From Gnomoniopsis sp. IMI 355080 (Eukaryota; Ascomycota; Sordariomycetes; Diaporthales; Gnomoniaceae), in NCBI GenBank assembly GCA_027946555.1, contig JAPEVC010000223.1, forward strand, positions 1 through 57,254: 57,254 bases of DNA, read 5' to 3'. This document shows positions 1 to 12,904 of this stretch, piece by piece. Within the stretch, counting starts at the first letter, position 1, and each line of letters opens with the position of its first letter. The notes beneath the pieces were generated by a model. It was given only the letters and a program-made list of their open reading frames with translations. It ran no database searches and was not told the DNA's origin. The translations under genes and the position numbers were made by a program.

Positions 1-227
1 CCCCGGCCCCCATCCAACGCCCACCACACAAGCAGACCTGTCACGTTCGACAGGTGGTACTTCTCCAGGCAGCCAGATGCCAGACCGCCTCTCCGGTGTC
101 GTGACTACGGCCGAAACCACCTTGTGTTCCTTGGTGGACAGCATACCGATCCCAACAAATTCGCAGAAAAAAAAATGACTTATACGAATTCCAGATCATA
201 CACCCAAAGAATAGAGACAGGGCTTAC

Positions 228-873
228 CTCCATAGATGAAGACGTCGTCTCCTCCCAGCTTGAAGAAACTGGTGACGTTTTGGAACACAAACTGGAATGA
301 GTTCGCCTGCCAATAATCGGTGTCGTCGGTGAACTTGATAGTTCCCTGGATGTCTATTGGTTCTCTAATTAGTGTCTTCTCTGTCACCGCATGTAAGGAT
401 CATTGAATTTGGACCACATATCCGGAGCCATGACGGCAGGTACGCGCCTACTCGGACACCGGATAGGTTGCAAAATGCATTCCGCCAAATTTCTTGTCTT
501 CCCCTCGTACAGGACAGGCCAGAACAGCCAACAACCGGAGCAAGGAGAGAAAAAAAAAACCTGTAAACGACTTACCAATGTCGACATGCCTGAGGAACGT
601 CCAATCCATTGCTGTCCCAATAGTATATGTCGTATTCTGAGGGAACAAAATCTTGCCGCCATAATTGCACTCGTGGAAGGCAGACAAGATGTATGCGGAA
701 TCGTCCGACCCATTGCCGTGTGTCTTGACGGTACAGAGCTTTGTCCGTTCCGCCGGGCTCGGGACAGGCACTCTGGGCTGGTAGGGGGACGGCACGATTG
801 CTGGTCGGGGCGAACCCGCAGCGGTTACGCCAGACACAAAGGCCACCACGGCGGCACACAGTGAAGACCTCAT
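228..873 (-). CDS. GH28 exopolygalacturonase, 5' part only
   Basis: This is the N-terminal part of a secreted pectin-degrading exo-polygalacturonase (glycoside hydrolase family 28). Exon 1 is 576-873 and exon 2 is 228-353, joined in phase 1 so that the protein reads HVDIDIQGTIKF. The start at 873 opens a signal peptide (MRSSLCAAVVAFVSGVTA). The segment CTVKTHGNGSDDS, then FPQNTTYTIG, DDTDYWQANSF and FFKLGGDDVFIYGG is the usual opening of fungal exo-polygalacturonases, before the catalytic parallel beta-helix. The next expected block (GGG-T-DGNGQ-W-D) is not clear. An acceptor at 121-122 gives a phase-compatible exon with a weak GEAVW match, but it meets TGA at 41-43. The catalytic domain is therefore either beyond the window edge, differently spliced, or lost. 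Recognition of the family is firm; integrity of the gene is not. Confidence 0.75.
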
Positions 874-3315
874 GGTGGATGCTTGTTTCTGTTGTGCAAG
901 AGGGCAGACCGGTGTGTTGGGGTGGGCGGAGGCGACTGTGCTCACTTTGCTCTGACTTGCTGTCCGAGGCTTGACCAACAAGTACGTGAGTACTTTGTCT
1001 TATCGTAGTCGGGCTGAGCACGGGTGTCCTCGTCGGTAATGGAAGACTAGTTGTGAGGAAGGCAGATCAGAGGCGCCAGGAAGATCTGATATTCACTGTC
1101 GGCGCGACCCTCTGTCAATATAACTTTTGGATTCCTAGTCCCAGCCTGCCGTTCCCCTACTCATGGCATTGACGAATAATGGAATTTTCCACCCTTACGG
1201 TGAGGCGCACCACGCGAAAAGCCTACTCCGCATCTTACCCAGTCCCCTTTTACGTGCTGTCCGGGTTGCCGTCGGTGTGGAGAAATTTAAGATTCCAGGG
1301 GCAATAATACCCGATAGAGGAACTGTGGATGCCTGTTAAATGTCGGTTGGAGATCGATAGTCAAGAGACGTACGAACTAGGTAAGCAAAGCTGCTGTGGC
1401 ATAGTATATTAATCAGCCGAGAGCCGACGAAGGTCGCATCCCGAGTCCCAGCGATTTGGGTCACGAAGCGTCTAGTAGTGATATCGTCGTCAACCACCCC
1501 GCTTAACGAGCCCTGAAGAGGAATCGCGCCATCAGCCTGTGCGGCTCAGCTGTAGGGGGTGTTCGGGCGAATGGCCATCCCGGTTGGTGGGACCAATTGT
1601 TCCGGTCCAGGATTTTTATCCTTTTCAAAAGTAGGAGTACACTATGTCGTTGGGACCTCCAGTCGGTACCTTGCCGAAAGAAATGCATAAACTGGGATTC
1701 CGCGTAAAATTGCAGAGCTCTTTTTCATGATTCGACGTGCCTGATGCCCGCGAGTCGTACACTCCGGCTTCCGAGAAGTGAAAGGTCGGGCCGTGTCTGC
1801 GACATTACAACAAGGCTTTCATAAGCAACATAACAGCACTCAGCGAATTGGAAAATAGGCTGGGAGGTCTTTGTCTCATCATGTGATATCGCGTTCCTTT
1901 TCCTTCTGGATGTGTCCTGCTGCCTGCCATTATGAGATGTTCGCGGCCATTGTCGGAGTAGGCATCACTTGCAAACCGCCAATTTGATATCACTACACCA
2001 CTTGGAGCTGCATATGTGTGTGTTTTGGTTCTGCTGCCGTGTAATCATAATTTAAGGCTGTGGTCACATGAAGATTAGACCAATACCGATCCAAAAATTA
2101 GCTTTGTTTTACCGAGTAAACCTTGAAACGCTCCAGCTTACACCCCTCAAGGCTTCGATCTTGTGGTGTGGACCCCTAGGTCCCTCAATTTCCTTGCCAT
2201 CGTGGTTCATGCCATCCATGCAGCATGATCCGCGGGCGGATACTTCAGACGACCGTTCCTGAACGTCTTTCCGATCGTATACACTCATTACTGAGGCTAC
2301 AACAGAGAAGCCAGGCGTCACGAAATATCTGTTTTCAGCTTTTCAAAGACATCTGCCCCGTGAACATCAAGACGGCATTGTACTTATTCGTACTAGTATA
2401 CTCGACAAAATGAGGAACTTTTCTGCGTGCGAACGGAAGAAACAAATGACTTGAACGTTTTTATCATACTCATGAGATGTACCCCCACGATCAGCACAGG
2501 GCGGAATTTTTGAATTCGGGCGATGAACTTTCAAATTCATAATGAAGCCGGCATAGAACGCGCGTTGGGAATTTGCAAGACCGTCCACAAGGAACGTGAT
2601 CTGACGTTTCGTGCGATACCTCCCTGGGCGACCTTCGTGTCAGGTGAGTCAAGTCAATTGAGATGCAACTTACCTGGATGTTGAAAATACGTCTCAAAGG
2701 GATTCTAGACTTCCGCCGGTATCTCGCAACGCAATAGGAAATGGAAACGAGCTGCAGAAATCCAAGGTTGATCCGGAAGTCGTGGCCAGGTTCCAATGGC
2801 CAGGTTATACTGCCGATGTGAGGTCCCCTCGACGTGAACAAGTAGCACCAACTACGGCTAGACCGCATTGGTTTTTGAACAGAGCTCCGGCTTGAAATAT
2901 TCAAAATGTTCTTCTTCCCAGGGTAGGTGTGCTGTGGGCAAGTACGAGGACTAATGGCATGGGTATTTAAATTACACCCAGCCACTGGATTGGAAGATTT
3001 CTCTCTTTCCTTACAACATCCTTATCAACGGACGAATATACTTGCCCATATTCTCTGAATTAAATCAATGCACTAGAACGCTGAGTCATCGCATTTTCCC
3101 GGGTTCCCAGCTCGTCTTCACATGCCGAGTATCACAAGGAGGGTTTCCAAACACGTCTATGTTGAAAGCTCCCTGTAGCCATATTCTAAAATAAGTATGC
3201 ACGTTCCACTCAGTCTGCTATCCATGGGCTTACGTAAACTCTGGGACGGCTAGCAGATTGGCATACTTATTTACTCTATACACTAGGTTGTGGCGATATA
3301 ATATACAAAGGAAAT

Positions 3316-3600
3316 CAGCTTCGTAAAGGGCTGGTCCGGAAGCCCGAAGCGCTGGAAAGGAGCAGGCCTCGGCGAAAGCATTCCGTTACCATTATTAACT
3401 ATCACGGGAAGTTACGATCTTCGTAATATTCGACCTCTTGCCCTTATTATATAAGGACTTCGCGACGTGCGTAAGTATCTTTGGCCATTGACTAATCCGC
3501 GTACGAGAGACTCTGCATAATCAAGGATATCAGAGAACGCTTCGCCAAGGCCTGCTCCTTCCAGCGCTTCGCGCTTCCGGACCAGCCCTCTACGAAGCTG
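3316..3600. repeat. 62-bp imperfect inverted repeat
   Basis: The arm at 3316-3379 is nearly the reverse complement of the arm at 3539-3600. I count three mismatches and two single-base indels over about 62 bp. The 159-bp spacer holds no repeat of its own. The right arm lies inside an open frame on the plus strand (3496-3780), so the left arm looks like an inverted duplicate of a piece of that frame. A foldback element or a small local inversion-duplication would both explain it. No target-site duplication was obvious. Confidence 0.8.
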
Positions 3601-3780
3601 AACAACGTAGAGAGGAAATTGATTGAATTGAAGCAGCAGAAGAATCTAAACACAAAATTTGGCACCGTCAGCCTTAAACCAGCGTTCCTAGCGATGATGT
3701 TTACCCAGACCACCGGCCTGGAAGGGCTCCTCGCACAGAACAAATCAATGAGCTTTACATTGACTATCACTCCATACTAA
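3496..3780 (+). other. Possible gene remnant or exon
   Basis: An uninterrupted plus-strand frame of about 94 codons runs from the stop at 3493-3495 to TAA at 3778-3780, with no ATG near its 5' end. It reads as coding-like, with phrases such as CIIKDIRERFAKACSF and VERKLIELKQQKNLNTKFG. I recognise no family. Its first third is duplicated in inverted orientation at 3316-3379. It may be the last exon of a decayed gene or chance. Confidence 0.2.
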
Positions 3781-6700
3781 GTATTTAAAAAGCAGTCATA
3801 GAAAGCAGCAGCGTGTTGGGACGATCTGAATCAATGTCCTCTTGATTTCATGGGGCTATGTCAAGATGATGGGTCCAAGCGGGTTGGAAGACGGCCCCGA
3901 AGAGTCCCTTACCTTCCTACGTAGTCTGAAATAAGTCAGACTCTCTAGAGTCTCTCATAGTTGTTCAGGAAGCAGTTGATGCGCAGGCTCCACTGTCTCT
4001 GATGAGCTGAGACTGCTGTGATTCAGGTCGTTGCTTGCACGAATCTACAGACGAATGGTAATACGTACAGTATCTAAGGTGGGTAGGTACATATTACGGC
4101 ATGTGCTACTTGGGGAGTAGCGGCCACTATTTCATCTTTCGATGTACATGAAAAGACTTCATTTCTTTCCACGATGAGGCCAAGATTCTGCCATAAATCA
4201 ACCCAAGCGCAGGAGAGCGAGGGGTCGCACAGATTCAGACTGGCGAAGACTCAAACAAGCGTCTGCGGGATGCCTTTGGAACCGTCCCGTTGTAAGAAAG
4301 AGACGATTACTTAAAAAAATCCATTTCATTCATTCGGCTATTGAAATCACTGTATCAATATCACGAAACAGCTCGACTAACTGCGGGGGAGATCATGATG
4401 ATTGTGTCAGGTAGCGGGATCCGCTGTCCGCGGCCACTGCTCTCTCCTACAAGTCGCGTGACACTACAGATGCTGGCGTCCACAAACCGACCTGTGTAGT
4501 ATGGTGAATATTTTGGGCCTCTCAAAAAAAGCCGAGTCCAGGTTCATCAAGTCAGACGGACGCATGTGTCCGGTTGTGTCCTGTCAAATCTCGATGCCAT
4601 CACGTCCGCGGATCAGGCCAGGACATCTAAATGCCACTAGCGATCCTTACCACAGAAGCAACAGAGAGACATTGGACACTGTTACATCTGCATGTAGGGA
4701 CTTCTCGACAACGATTACTAGTGTGCATGATCATGGTCTAGACTGAACACGCGCCCGACAGCTCTCTCTGTAGTGATACCATCACAAGGCAGCAAGGGAC
4801 CTTTGGTCCAATACGCTCCAATTGTGTACCACTCGACACGTCACATCTGCAGAATCAATTTTGCAAGTAACTTGATGAAATTCTTTCAAATGAATCTTCC
4901 CCAGTATAGTTGGTACCTTGCTGCATTCCTTCGTGTCTAACTTGGAACCCCTCAGTCTGGGGCTGAACACGGAAGCCCTCTTCCTCATGCACACCCAAGT
5001 ACTTGCATACGCCAAGCGGGGGATGTGTATTTTCCCCATGTCTTCAGGGATGCATCAAGTCAAATTTCAAGCCAGCGGGCACCAAGATGGGTGCGCCTCC
5101 GAACGCAATGTCTTCATCGTGGCTTTCCGGAACATGACCGCGCATTTCCGGTGCAGCAAAGCCCCCTTCAAACACAAAGACGGCTTCTTTCGTTGGATTA
5201 GCCAATATCGCGCTACCTTTTTGGCAGGAAGCACAGCATATTTGGCGCATGCTGTGTCGTTCGCGTGTTCGGTTTCTTCCGCGGAAAGCAGCGACGTTCG
5301 GACTTTAGCTACATCAATGGGTCGACTTCTGGCGCGCGTTGTGTAAACCCCAGCACGATATATCAAATGACAGAATTACGATGTACCATGTACAGGACTC
5401 CTCACATCTACACATCTGGCTTCAACGCAACAACCAATTGTATTCATTTCGTGTTATGCGTAAGCATCAGGTAGGTAAAAGGCGGAATGACGGGTGACCT
5501 TATTTCTGCTGGCCAGTGGGGCCTCTCCGTGCAGGTGGTAGGGCGCTTGCAGAACAGTGTGCTCGTGTGACGGTGAGTTATTCGGAACCCCTGGCCCGTG
5601 GAGAGACGGTCCGAACCTCTTTGCCAACAGACGAAAGGCGGGTTCGGAGCTCGGCTAAGTAGACTGCCTTTTCGTTACGTCTTACCGAGATTTGACCAAC
5701 GACAAGCCTGTGGGCACATCTTTCTATCACCCTTCTCTATCCCTGCCCGGGCCTGCCGACTGTGCATGACCGATGCATCATGCCATGTAGCTCGGCACGA
5801 GCGCGACGGCACGACCCAGTAGTCAGGTGTGTGCCAATCCACTTTGCACAAAGTCAAGGGCCATTTACTGGAGGGACCGTATATACGTCAGGTCTTGTAT
5901 GAATGACGAAGCGCGGTTCCAGCCTCAAGACCTTGACGGGTCTTGACCTATCTTCCAAACATTTTCATGTCTGTATGCCAAGAAACAAGTCGAAGGGTTA
6001 CAAGCTGAGTCCCAAAGGGAGTCAGGTCCCGGACCTAATTGTCCGTCAGGGAAGATCGCATTCTCTTTGGGGAAATATTGCTGTCGGAAGACCTCGACGT
6101 ACAACTAATTCAGTTCGCCTAGACATGTCAAACCTGGCCCCCATCTCATTCTTGAAAGGAATCAATGCACCAGTCAATCCTTCTGTCACGACATTGTGTA
6201 CAGCATTCGGGGTTTCAACCTGGTTGGTGAGATTTGCTACTTTGATCTACGATTCTGCAGGCTCCTGGACCCGCGGACCCGGTTCTTTGAGGATTCAACT
6301 TCTCTGCACGTCTACATTGCCAAATAGTCACTTTAACTCTCTTTCCAATGCTTCCATGTTGTGAATAAATGGAAGAAGTAGCTCAAGATCACAAATAATT
6401 CCATCCGATGATACAGCGAGGTATCCCATTTTGTTGACGATGAGTAACAAACGGTGAGCGGAAAAAATCCCCAAGATTTACCACACGAAGTGAACCGATC
6501 GATGCTTTGAGATGATCATATGCAATCGAGGCCTCATATTTTGTCAATAGTGGAGAACGGGTTCTGTCGTTTTGATCCGCAACTGCATGAGGCGTATTCG
6601 AGGCCGCATAGAAGACCGGGGTAAACACCTTCTAAGCCCACATCAGATAGTCTGCAGTGATGGTACGAGCGGCCTCCCGCATTGGTTACCGGATTTGTGT

Positions 6701-9336
6701 AGGGAGCGAATGACGGAGGCTTTGGGATGCGTACCGCGTGTACAACCTTGTCTTACTTGGGCAAGTACCACAGTACATACTTCGTGGTCCAGGCCCCTTA
6801 CTTATACGTCTCTTTCCAAATCCTGTTCAAGGTACACACCTTCTTACGCAATATTGGGTACCTACCCATATACCCAGGTATATCTTTACTCTTGAACCAC
6901 AGTGGGCCATCCGCTTTTGAAATAACAGGGTTACTTTATGCACTTCTTTCAGGGTCTACAAAAGCCATCCTGGATGTGACGAGGTCCGATTGACCAGAGA
7001 CATTAAAGCTTTCTCTGCGACTTATAGATAACTCGCAGTGTATACAGAAGCGATCCCGTATGCATTGATATGTAAATCTGTGAAAATATTGGACGTCCAG
7101 TATCTCGCTAATCTGCGCCAGGTGCCACCAACACTGCTGCTAAACACTGCGATTGTGGGTTGGTGCGTATTGTAGATTGTAAGATCCTCCTTCGCTTGGT
7201 TGAATATACTCTTGGCTAATTCTTGAGCGGAAAGCACTCGTATATTCTATAGAGTCATACAGGCTCGAGTGTGGATGAGGATCCGAGGAGATGCATAAGA
7301 TGACACGACATCCGTCATCGAATGGCGTCTTGTAACCGAGCGAGACCTCGGTTCGCGCACAATCACCACCATGCAGGGACTGATATATGATATGGGTCGT
7401 TCTTCGGACGGAGGGGATTGGTCAAATTGATACCTTCTGCGCAGAATATGTCCCTTTCTAGATGCGAAGCTATTTTATCTAGGTTCCTCCTGCTGCATTA
7501 AAGTGCTGCGTTCTTGTCAAGAATGCGCATTACTCAGCTTTTAGATATATGCTATAGCCAATCGAGACATCCCTTGCATGGCTTAGATTTACAATTGTTA
7601 AACTGTTTAGTAGACCACATCTTCTCCCATCGTCTTTAGCCAGGCGTAGGGAGCTAGCTCGAATTATTGTTTACAAAGAATTTCAAGTTTTACCGAAGAT
7701 TATAAATTCCTTTCGTTGTTGACGCAGCGGTTGACCATACATTCGGCCTGTCGTCATAATCCGACTACTCAAGGGGCTGGATATGGGCATATATGGACAA
7801 GAGACTTTAACGAATTGATATTTCCATTTCGGTTGCCACACGGCAGACAAGTTGCACGGCATATGTTTCATGCTATCGCTGTCAGAGCCTGCGAGCACGG
7901 CAGGTCCACCCGCCCGGATCATGGGTGGCGTTCTGAACATAAGCTTCTGTTGTGACCGAACCATATGTCGCTATCCATCTTGCCGCCTGGATGGTCTGCT
8001 ATGTATCATTACAGCACTCGATCTGCCCTTTCCAGGCCTTGGGATCTAGACTAGTCGAGCATTCTCAACCCACCCCTTGAGAATTTGTGCCATTTGGCTG
8101 AGATGCTACTACTACATAGTCGATCAGGCACCTTACTTGTGAGTTCGACCAACTAATATCATTCGCTTCGAAATTCCGCTCAAGTGCCTTGGTGGTCGAA
8201 GCACATAAGTATTGTTCCACATGCCGACCACACAACCGCGGGTAGCCAACCAGCCCGCCGTTGATCGTGTATTGAAACGCGGAACTGGCTCACTTCCACA
8301 AAGAGCATTACTCAGTGTGACGCAAGGGTTCAAATTGGCACGTAGCAGCGCGCTGCTGAAGCCGATGCAACACCTGGGTAGTCAATATGAAACCTTGTTG
8401 CCGAACGTCATTGCCCTGGCATCCTTTAGTGCCAAATCCCTGTCCCACGGGGGGGGGGACCCGACAACTTGGGACGCTAACCGCACGGACGCTGAGGCGC
8501 TAACACTCCCGAGTAGCCCTGGCCCCGGTCAGCTTCGTGAGCCTCACCTCCTCCATCAAGTTACAATACCTCCACAAGCAAAGAGCCCATTTGGGCACTT
8601 GAGAACACAGATCAGTTACCCCGATCATTCATGCACAGATGCGCATCAGGGATGTAGTCGATCTCAGGCTGAGTCGTGGCGTGTAGTGTAGTGATCTCGA
8701 AAGACCCGCCCTAACCCAACCCCATATACTTTATCAGCATCCTGGCGTCCAGCGCAACGGCTACCAAGCAACCTTGAACCATTTCAGGAATATCTTGAGT
8801 GATGAGTCCGACCCGATTTCCGAACCACATTTTGAAATATCCTGTCAATTGGTTGGTAAGTGGGCCTAGCAACTGTGGATTAAGCGGAGGGGCTACCACC
8901 TACGTAACTGGTTAGAACTCAGCCAGCTGGATAGAGCATAAATCTCATTGAAACATTGGAAAGAGTGACAAATCTGATCTTGGATTCGATGCTGTGTCCT
9001 GAAAGGGACCTTAGCTAGTCTGGAACACGGCTAATCTGGCAAAGCACCGAAATGGAGAAACTTCTGGTCATATTCGTACGTTAATGAAAAATTCTTGTAA
9101 ATCCGACCGCCTGCATACTGGGGTCTTGTGTTCTCAGAACCCACCATCAATGTCTTATGCAACAGTAATTGTCGGCTATCTTAACGAGCGGACAACAAAA
9201 TGTGATACATCGAATATGCACCTGGGCATGCTTTCATATAAGGGTCTTACACTGGAATGCAAGATTCGGTAGCTCGAACCATGAACCCTTGGACTGCACA
9301 GGGTACGATCTCCAAACTGACATTGGCCTCGCTTGA

Positions 9337-9555
9337 CAATCTGAATGGTTAATTCGAGGCTCGCCTACTACCGATATTGACGCTCCACCTGGGGCTGCAA
9401 TATTACTTGCAGAACTGGAACTGAAACAAGGAACTTGCAAAGTCGCTAGTGACCTTCTCGTGAATTCTGTCGGGTTCTGTGCTGCTCACCGCTTCCCTGT
9501 AGAGAGGGTCTTCAGTCCAGAATCTGAGAGGCGAATAATGTACACGATTGCGTGA
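9337..9555 (+). other. Possible gene remnant
   Basis: A plus-strand frame of 72 codons is open from after TGA at 9334-9336 to TGA at 9553-9555. It lacks an early ATG and reads coding-like (GSPTTDIDAPPGAAILLAEL, then HRFPVERVFSPESERR). No family is recognised. It could be an exon of a decayed gene in the gene-poor block or a chance frame. Confidence 0.15.
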
Positions 9556-10565
9556 CGGGCTTAGTGAGAACAGATCGTCTGATTACCAGGGCATAGTTCT
9601 GCAAGTCATCGCGATCATCCATTCGGGCCCAACATGAGCTTGCATCCCCGATGCAGGTCAACCCGCAGCCCCTCCTCCCCCCTGCTGAGCGTTGTGACAG
9701 ACGTCAGAATGGCTTGAGTCTTCTTTATTACTTCTTAGAGAATACTCAAGCGCAGCCACGTGTTCTCGCATAACGGTAAACCCCTCTTCAGCTTACCCTG
9801 AGATAAGGTAAGTTGCAGGTTCAACGGTGCTCGTGATCTTCATATGCAGGATCTCTATAATATCGTCATGTCAGTCACTATGCATTGCCAGGTTATTGCA
9901 ACCTAGTACTACAAGTATTCCCACCAATCTTATCTATCTACAAATGTACCGAATGGAGGGTGAAGCCAATTTTTCTAGGGTCATCATCACGTCAAAAACA
10001 AATAGACCACAAAACTCATCTGCCCTCTCGGACGTTGCCCTCGAAGTTGCTTTTGCCTTTCCTGGGTCCCTGGCCGTACAAAATACCCCAGCCACTCCTG
10101 TCTCCATCAAGGCTGCAGGGTGGGCCACACATCAAACAGCAAGTTGCCAATACTTATGCAGTCACAATGCAATACAACCCTGCCAAAAAGACCCTGAGAT
10201 CCCGTACACACACACACCACCACCATGCATGCAATCCCTGTCCGTTTGAACTCCACAAAGTTTCCATATCCTAAAAGGGATTTGTCACCAGCATCTAGGA
10301 GCAGTCAAACAGTCGCATCTCTTGTCCCCTGTCCACACAACCCAGGTATTCGGTCCGTTCCGCAGGGGCAAAAGAAAACCAAAGCACTGAGATATATCAT
10401 ATCAGGACCGGTTTAACCATGGGCGGCGCTAAGTGCGGGGACCAAAACAAAACGACTCACATGTTGCTTGCGCACGCTGTCCAACCACCCGCTACGCACA
10501 AGAACCATATCCATGGAAGAGAAGAAGACCTGGATTTTCTTCGTATTATGGGGTTGCCCAAAGGG

Positions 10566-12904
10566 TTATTCTCCAAAGTTCAGGTTCATCAGTAGTGCAC
10601 CGTCAGGAGATAAACTAATATCCTCGTCGACAAACAAAGGAGGCTGGGGCCCTCCGGCCGGCGACTTGTAGACGCCCGCAACACTTTCAGAGGTGTAGTC
10701 TGAGTGCTGATGCTGGTACTGTCCAAAGTCGACGCCCATATGGTAGCTATTGAGAGGGTTGTAGAACCCCGTCAGCTCGGGCAGGTATTCGCGATGCTTG
10801 CTGCTGCTGCTGCTGCCGCCAAACGAGTCCATTGATGTTCGGGGTGGCTCCAGATCCGAGCCCGGTGGCGTCAAGGGCTCATTGCGTTCAACAAGAGCAG
10901 CAGTAGCAGCGGCGTCGGAGCATATTACCCGACTGCATTTGACATCTGCTGCGTCCCTGCCAGCTGGACCAACGTCGTCAGAGTTGAAGCCGTTGTTGTT
11001 GTTACTGTTGCCGCTGTGGGCCATGTCTGTCTGCTGCTGGGTACCCTGTCCTTGTACGATAGCTGCAGGCACACCGCTGAACCCGGGAGGAAAAGGGGAT
11101 GGCGCGAGGTGTGGTGGTCCTGCGTTACTGTACGGCGGATAATAGGCTCCCTCGTCAAAGCCACCACTACCACCACCACCACCACCTCCACCGTACGGCA
11201 CCCCCACGGAGCCGTTGTTGTACCCCTGGTGATGGTGCTGCTGCTGCTGCAGATGACGCGGGTTTGCCCGTGCCATATCCACCTGTCTCGCGTGTTGCTG
11301 CTGTCGTTCCGCGAGCCGCTTACGGTTCTGGGCTGCTACATTCCCACCCTTGCGCCCAGCCGAGACCCGCGCATGGGAGAAGCCAGCGCCACCTCCACCC
11401 ACCCCACCACTTCCCCCAGCACTGCTACCGTGGCCGTCCGAGCCTAGCCTGGATCGCCCCAGATTGCTGCCCATCCCACGTGATCGACTGCCGCTGTTGC
11501 CTTTGCGATATCGCGTGGTGCTCTCCACGCCGGCGTAAAAGGCGGGCTCCAGGAACCACTCTGTCGACTTTCGGCCGTCGACACCTGCGTTGTCTAGCGA
11601 TACGGACCCGTCACCGTTGCCAGACAATGGTGTCTTGGAATTGCGTTTGGTGAATGCCTGGAACAGAGAGCGAGAAATATTGAGTTAGTCAGGTGGGCTT
11701 GTGATGGTGGCAGGCTTCAGGATTTACATACCCCATTCATAGAGAGATTATGTCTAATCGAATTTTGCCAGCCCTTTCCTTCGGATTTCGACTTATCCGT
11801 GTTCTCTCTGAACCACTGATAGATGTCTTGAAGAGTCATCGACTTATTGGGTCGCGATATGAAGGCTCGGTAGATGAGCTGGGCGTATGGCTCGTCCACC
11901 TTGCTCCCAGGAGCCTCCATGGACGATGGCGAATCGCCCAGCAACTGATCTTGCCACCACGCATCATCCTTGTACTCTGGGTCCACGTCTCCCTCGGAGA
12001 AATGGACAGTACCCTCACGATCCTGGTTCATGGCTGATGGAGCCTCGTAGAATGAAAGATTGGTGTTGGAGGACAGGGAAGTGACCGGAACGTTATTCGC
12101 GCTTGCTGTATAATCTTGAAAGGGAGCTGTTGTGGGAACGAACGGACCGTAGTTGGAAGTGCCTCGATCGAAAGAAGGATCCAAATCACCCATGCCCGTA
12201 TCGTAAGACACCGGAGTGTTGATGGACTGGCCCTGGTCCGCAAGATCGAGACGGTCCTGGTAGTAGACAGACTGACCGAATGGGGGCTTTGTGGTAGGGG
12301 CCAGCCCACTCAAAGTGAAAGGCTGCTGAAACCAATCGTGCGAATCAGCCATCAAGTCCCGCGAAAGCGATCCCAGCTTCTCATAGTCGTTGATGTTCTC
12401 GCTAGCATATGCGGCCTGGGGAAAGCGGCACCCAGGTTCTGTTTCGGATGCCCTTCTCCGAAAAGTCCCATAGTTTGTATCGCTGTCATCGGATTCGTTG
12501 GATCGGCTGAGCCACATGTCTTTGATACGATGCCCAAGGTCATCTGAGTAGTGGTCCTGCGCGTGGACCCGGTCTTTCAGCCTCAGCTCCTGTTGGGAAG
12601 TGGCGGTACATCCATGCTGAAGTTCGTCCAGCTCCATGTACGGGCTTTTCGACGGGTGCGGGATGTTTTCCGTGACCAAGGTGTCAACCTTACGTGGTGA
12701 TTCTGCGTGAGGTGGAGTACGACTGCCGTTGAGGGGTCCCACTTGGTCATCTGTCATGGTTGGAGGGGATGCTTGTGTCGTGCAAGGAGGGTAGTGTTGC
12801 TGCGGTTGTCTCGGATGGCCGTTGTCTGTCGGAGAGCATCGCCCAGGGGGTTTGAGGGTGCCCATGGCGGGCAAACCGTAGAAGGCGCCAATATCATGAG
12901 CCAT
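10566..12904 (-). CDS. Forkhead-box transcription factor
   Basis: This is a nuclear DNA-binding regulator of about 754 residues. Exon 1 is 11732-12904 and exon 2 is 10566-11657, with a 74-bp intron (donor GTATGT) that splits the forkhead domain. The domain starts near residue 336 (DEPYAQLIYRAF) and contains the recognition-helix signature GWQNSIRHNLSMN. It continues in exon 2 with AFTKR, then STEWFLEP and ESTTRYRKGN, a combination typical of a filamentous-fungal forkhead subfamily. A basic stretch SAGRKGGNVAAQNRKRL follows. The rest is low complexity: Gly runs, poly-His, poly-Gln and poly-Ser tracts, giving disordered flanks. The first in-frame ATG is at 12904 (MAHDIGAFYG); a longer frame upstream has no ATG. 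The target genes cannot be inferred. Confidence 0.9.

Larger units (their letters stand above)
874..10565. other. Gene-poor region, no intact recognised gene
   Basis: Nearly 9.7 kb lies between the GH28 fragment and the forkhead gene. Open frames here are short (at most about 150 codons), have no domain I recognise and do not join through good splice sites. The longest ATG-started plus-strand frames are 5903-6364 (153 codons) and 8221-8691 (about 156 codons). The latter runs through a G9 homopolymer, which argues against it. Short A, T and G runs are scattered through it. Two stretches look like decayed coding sequence and are listed separately (3496-3780 and 9337-9555), as is an inverted repeat at 3316-3600. 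I see no transposase, reverse transcriptase or terminal repeats. Confidence 0.6.

Noticed and set aside
4918..5346. Open frames on both strands, one faintly P450-like on minus (GGAPILVPAGLKFD)
   Set aside because: No haem-binding or ExxR motif, and frames break after a few dozen codons; not enough to call a remnant.
8917..8960. tRNA-like D-arm (ctcagccagctggatagagc)
   Set aside because: No anticodon stem, T-arm or acceptor stem can be paired around it.
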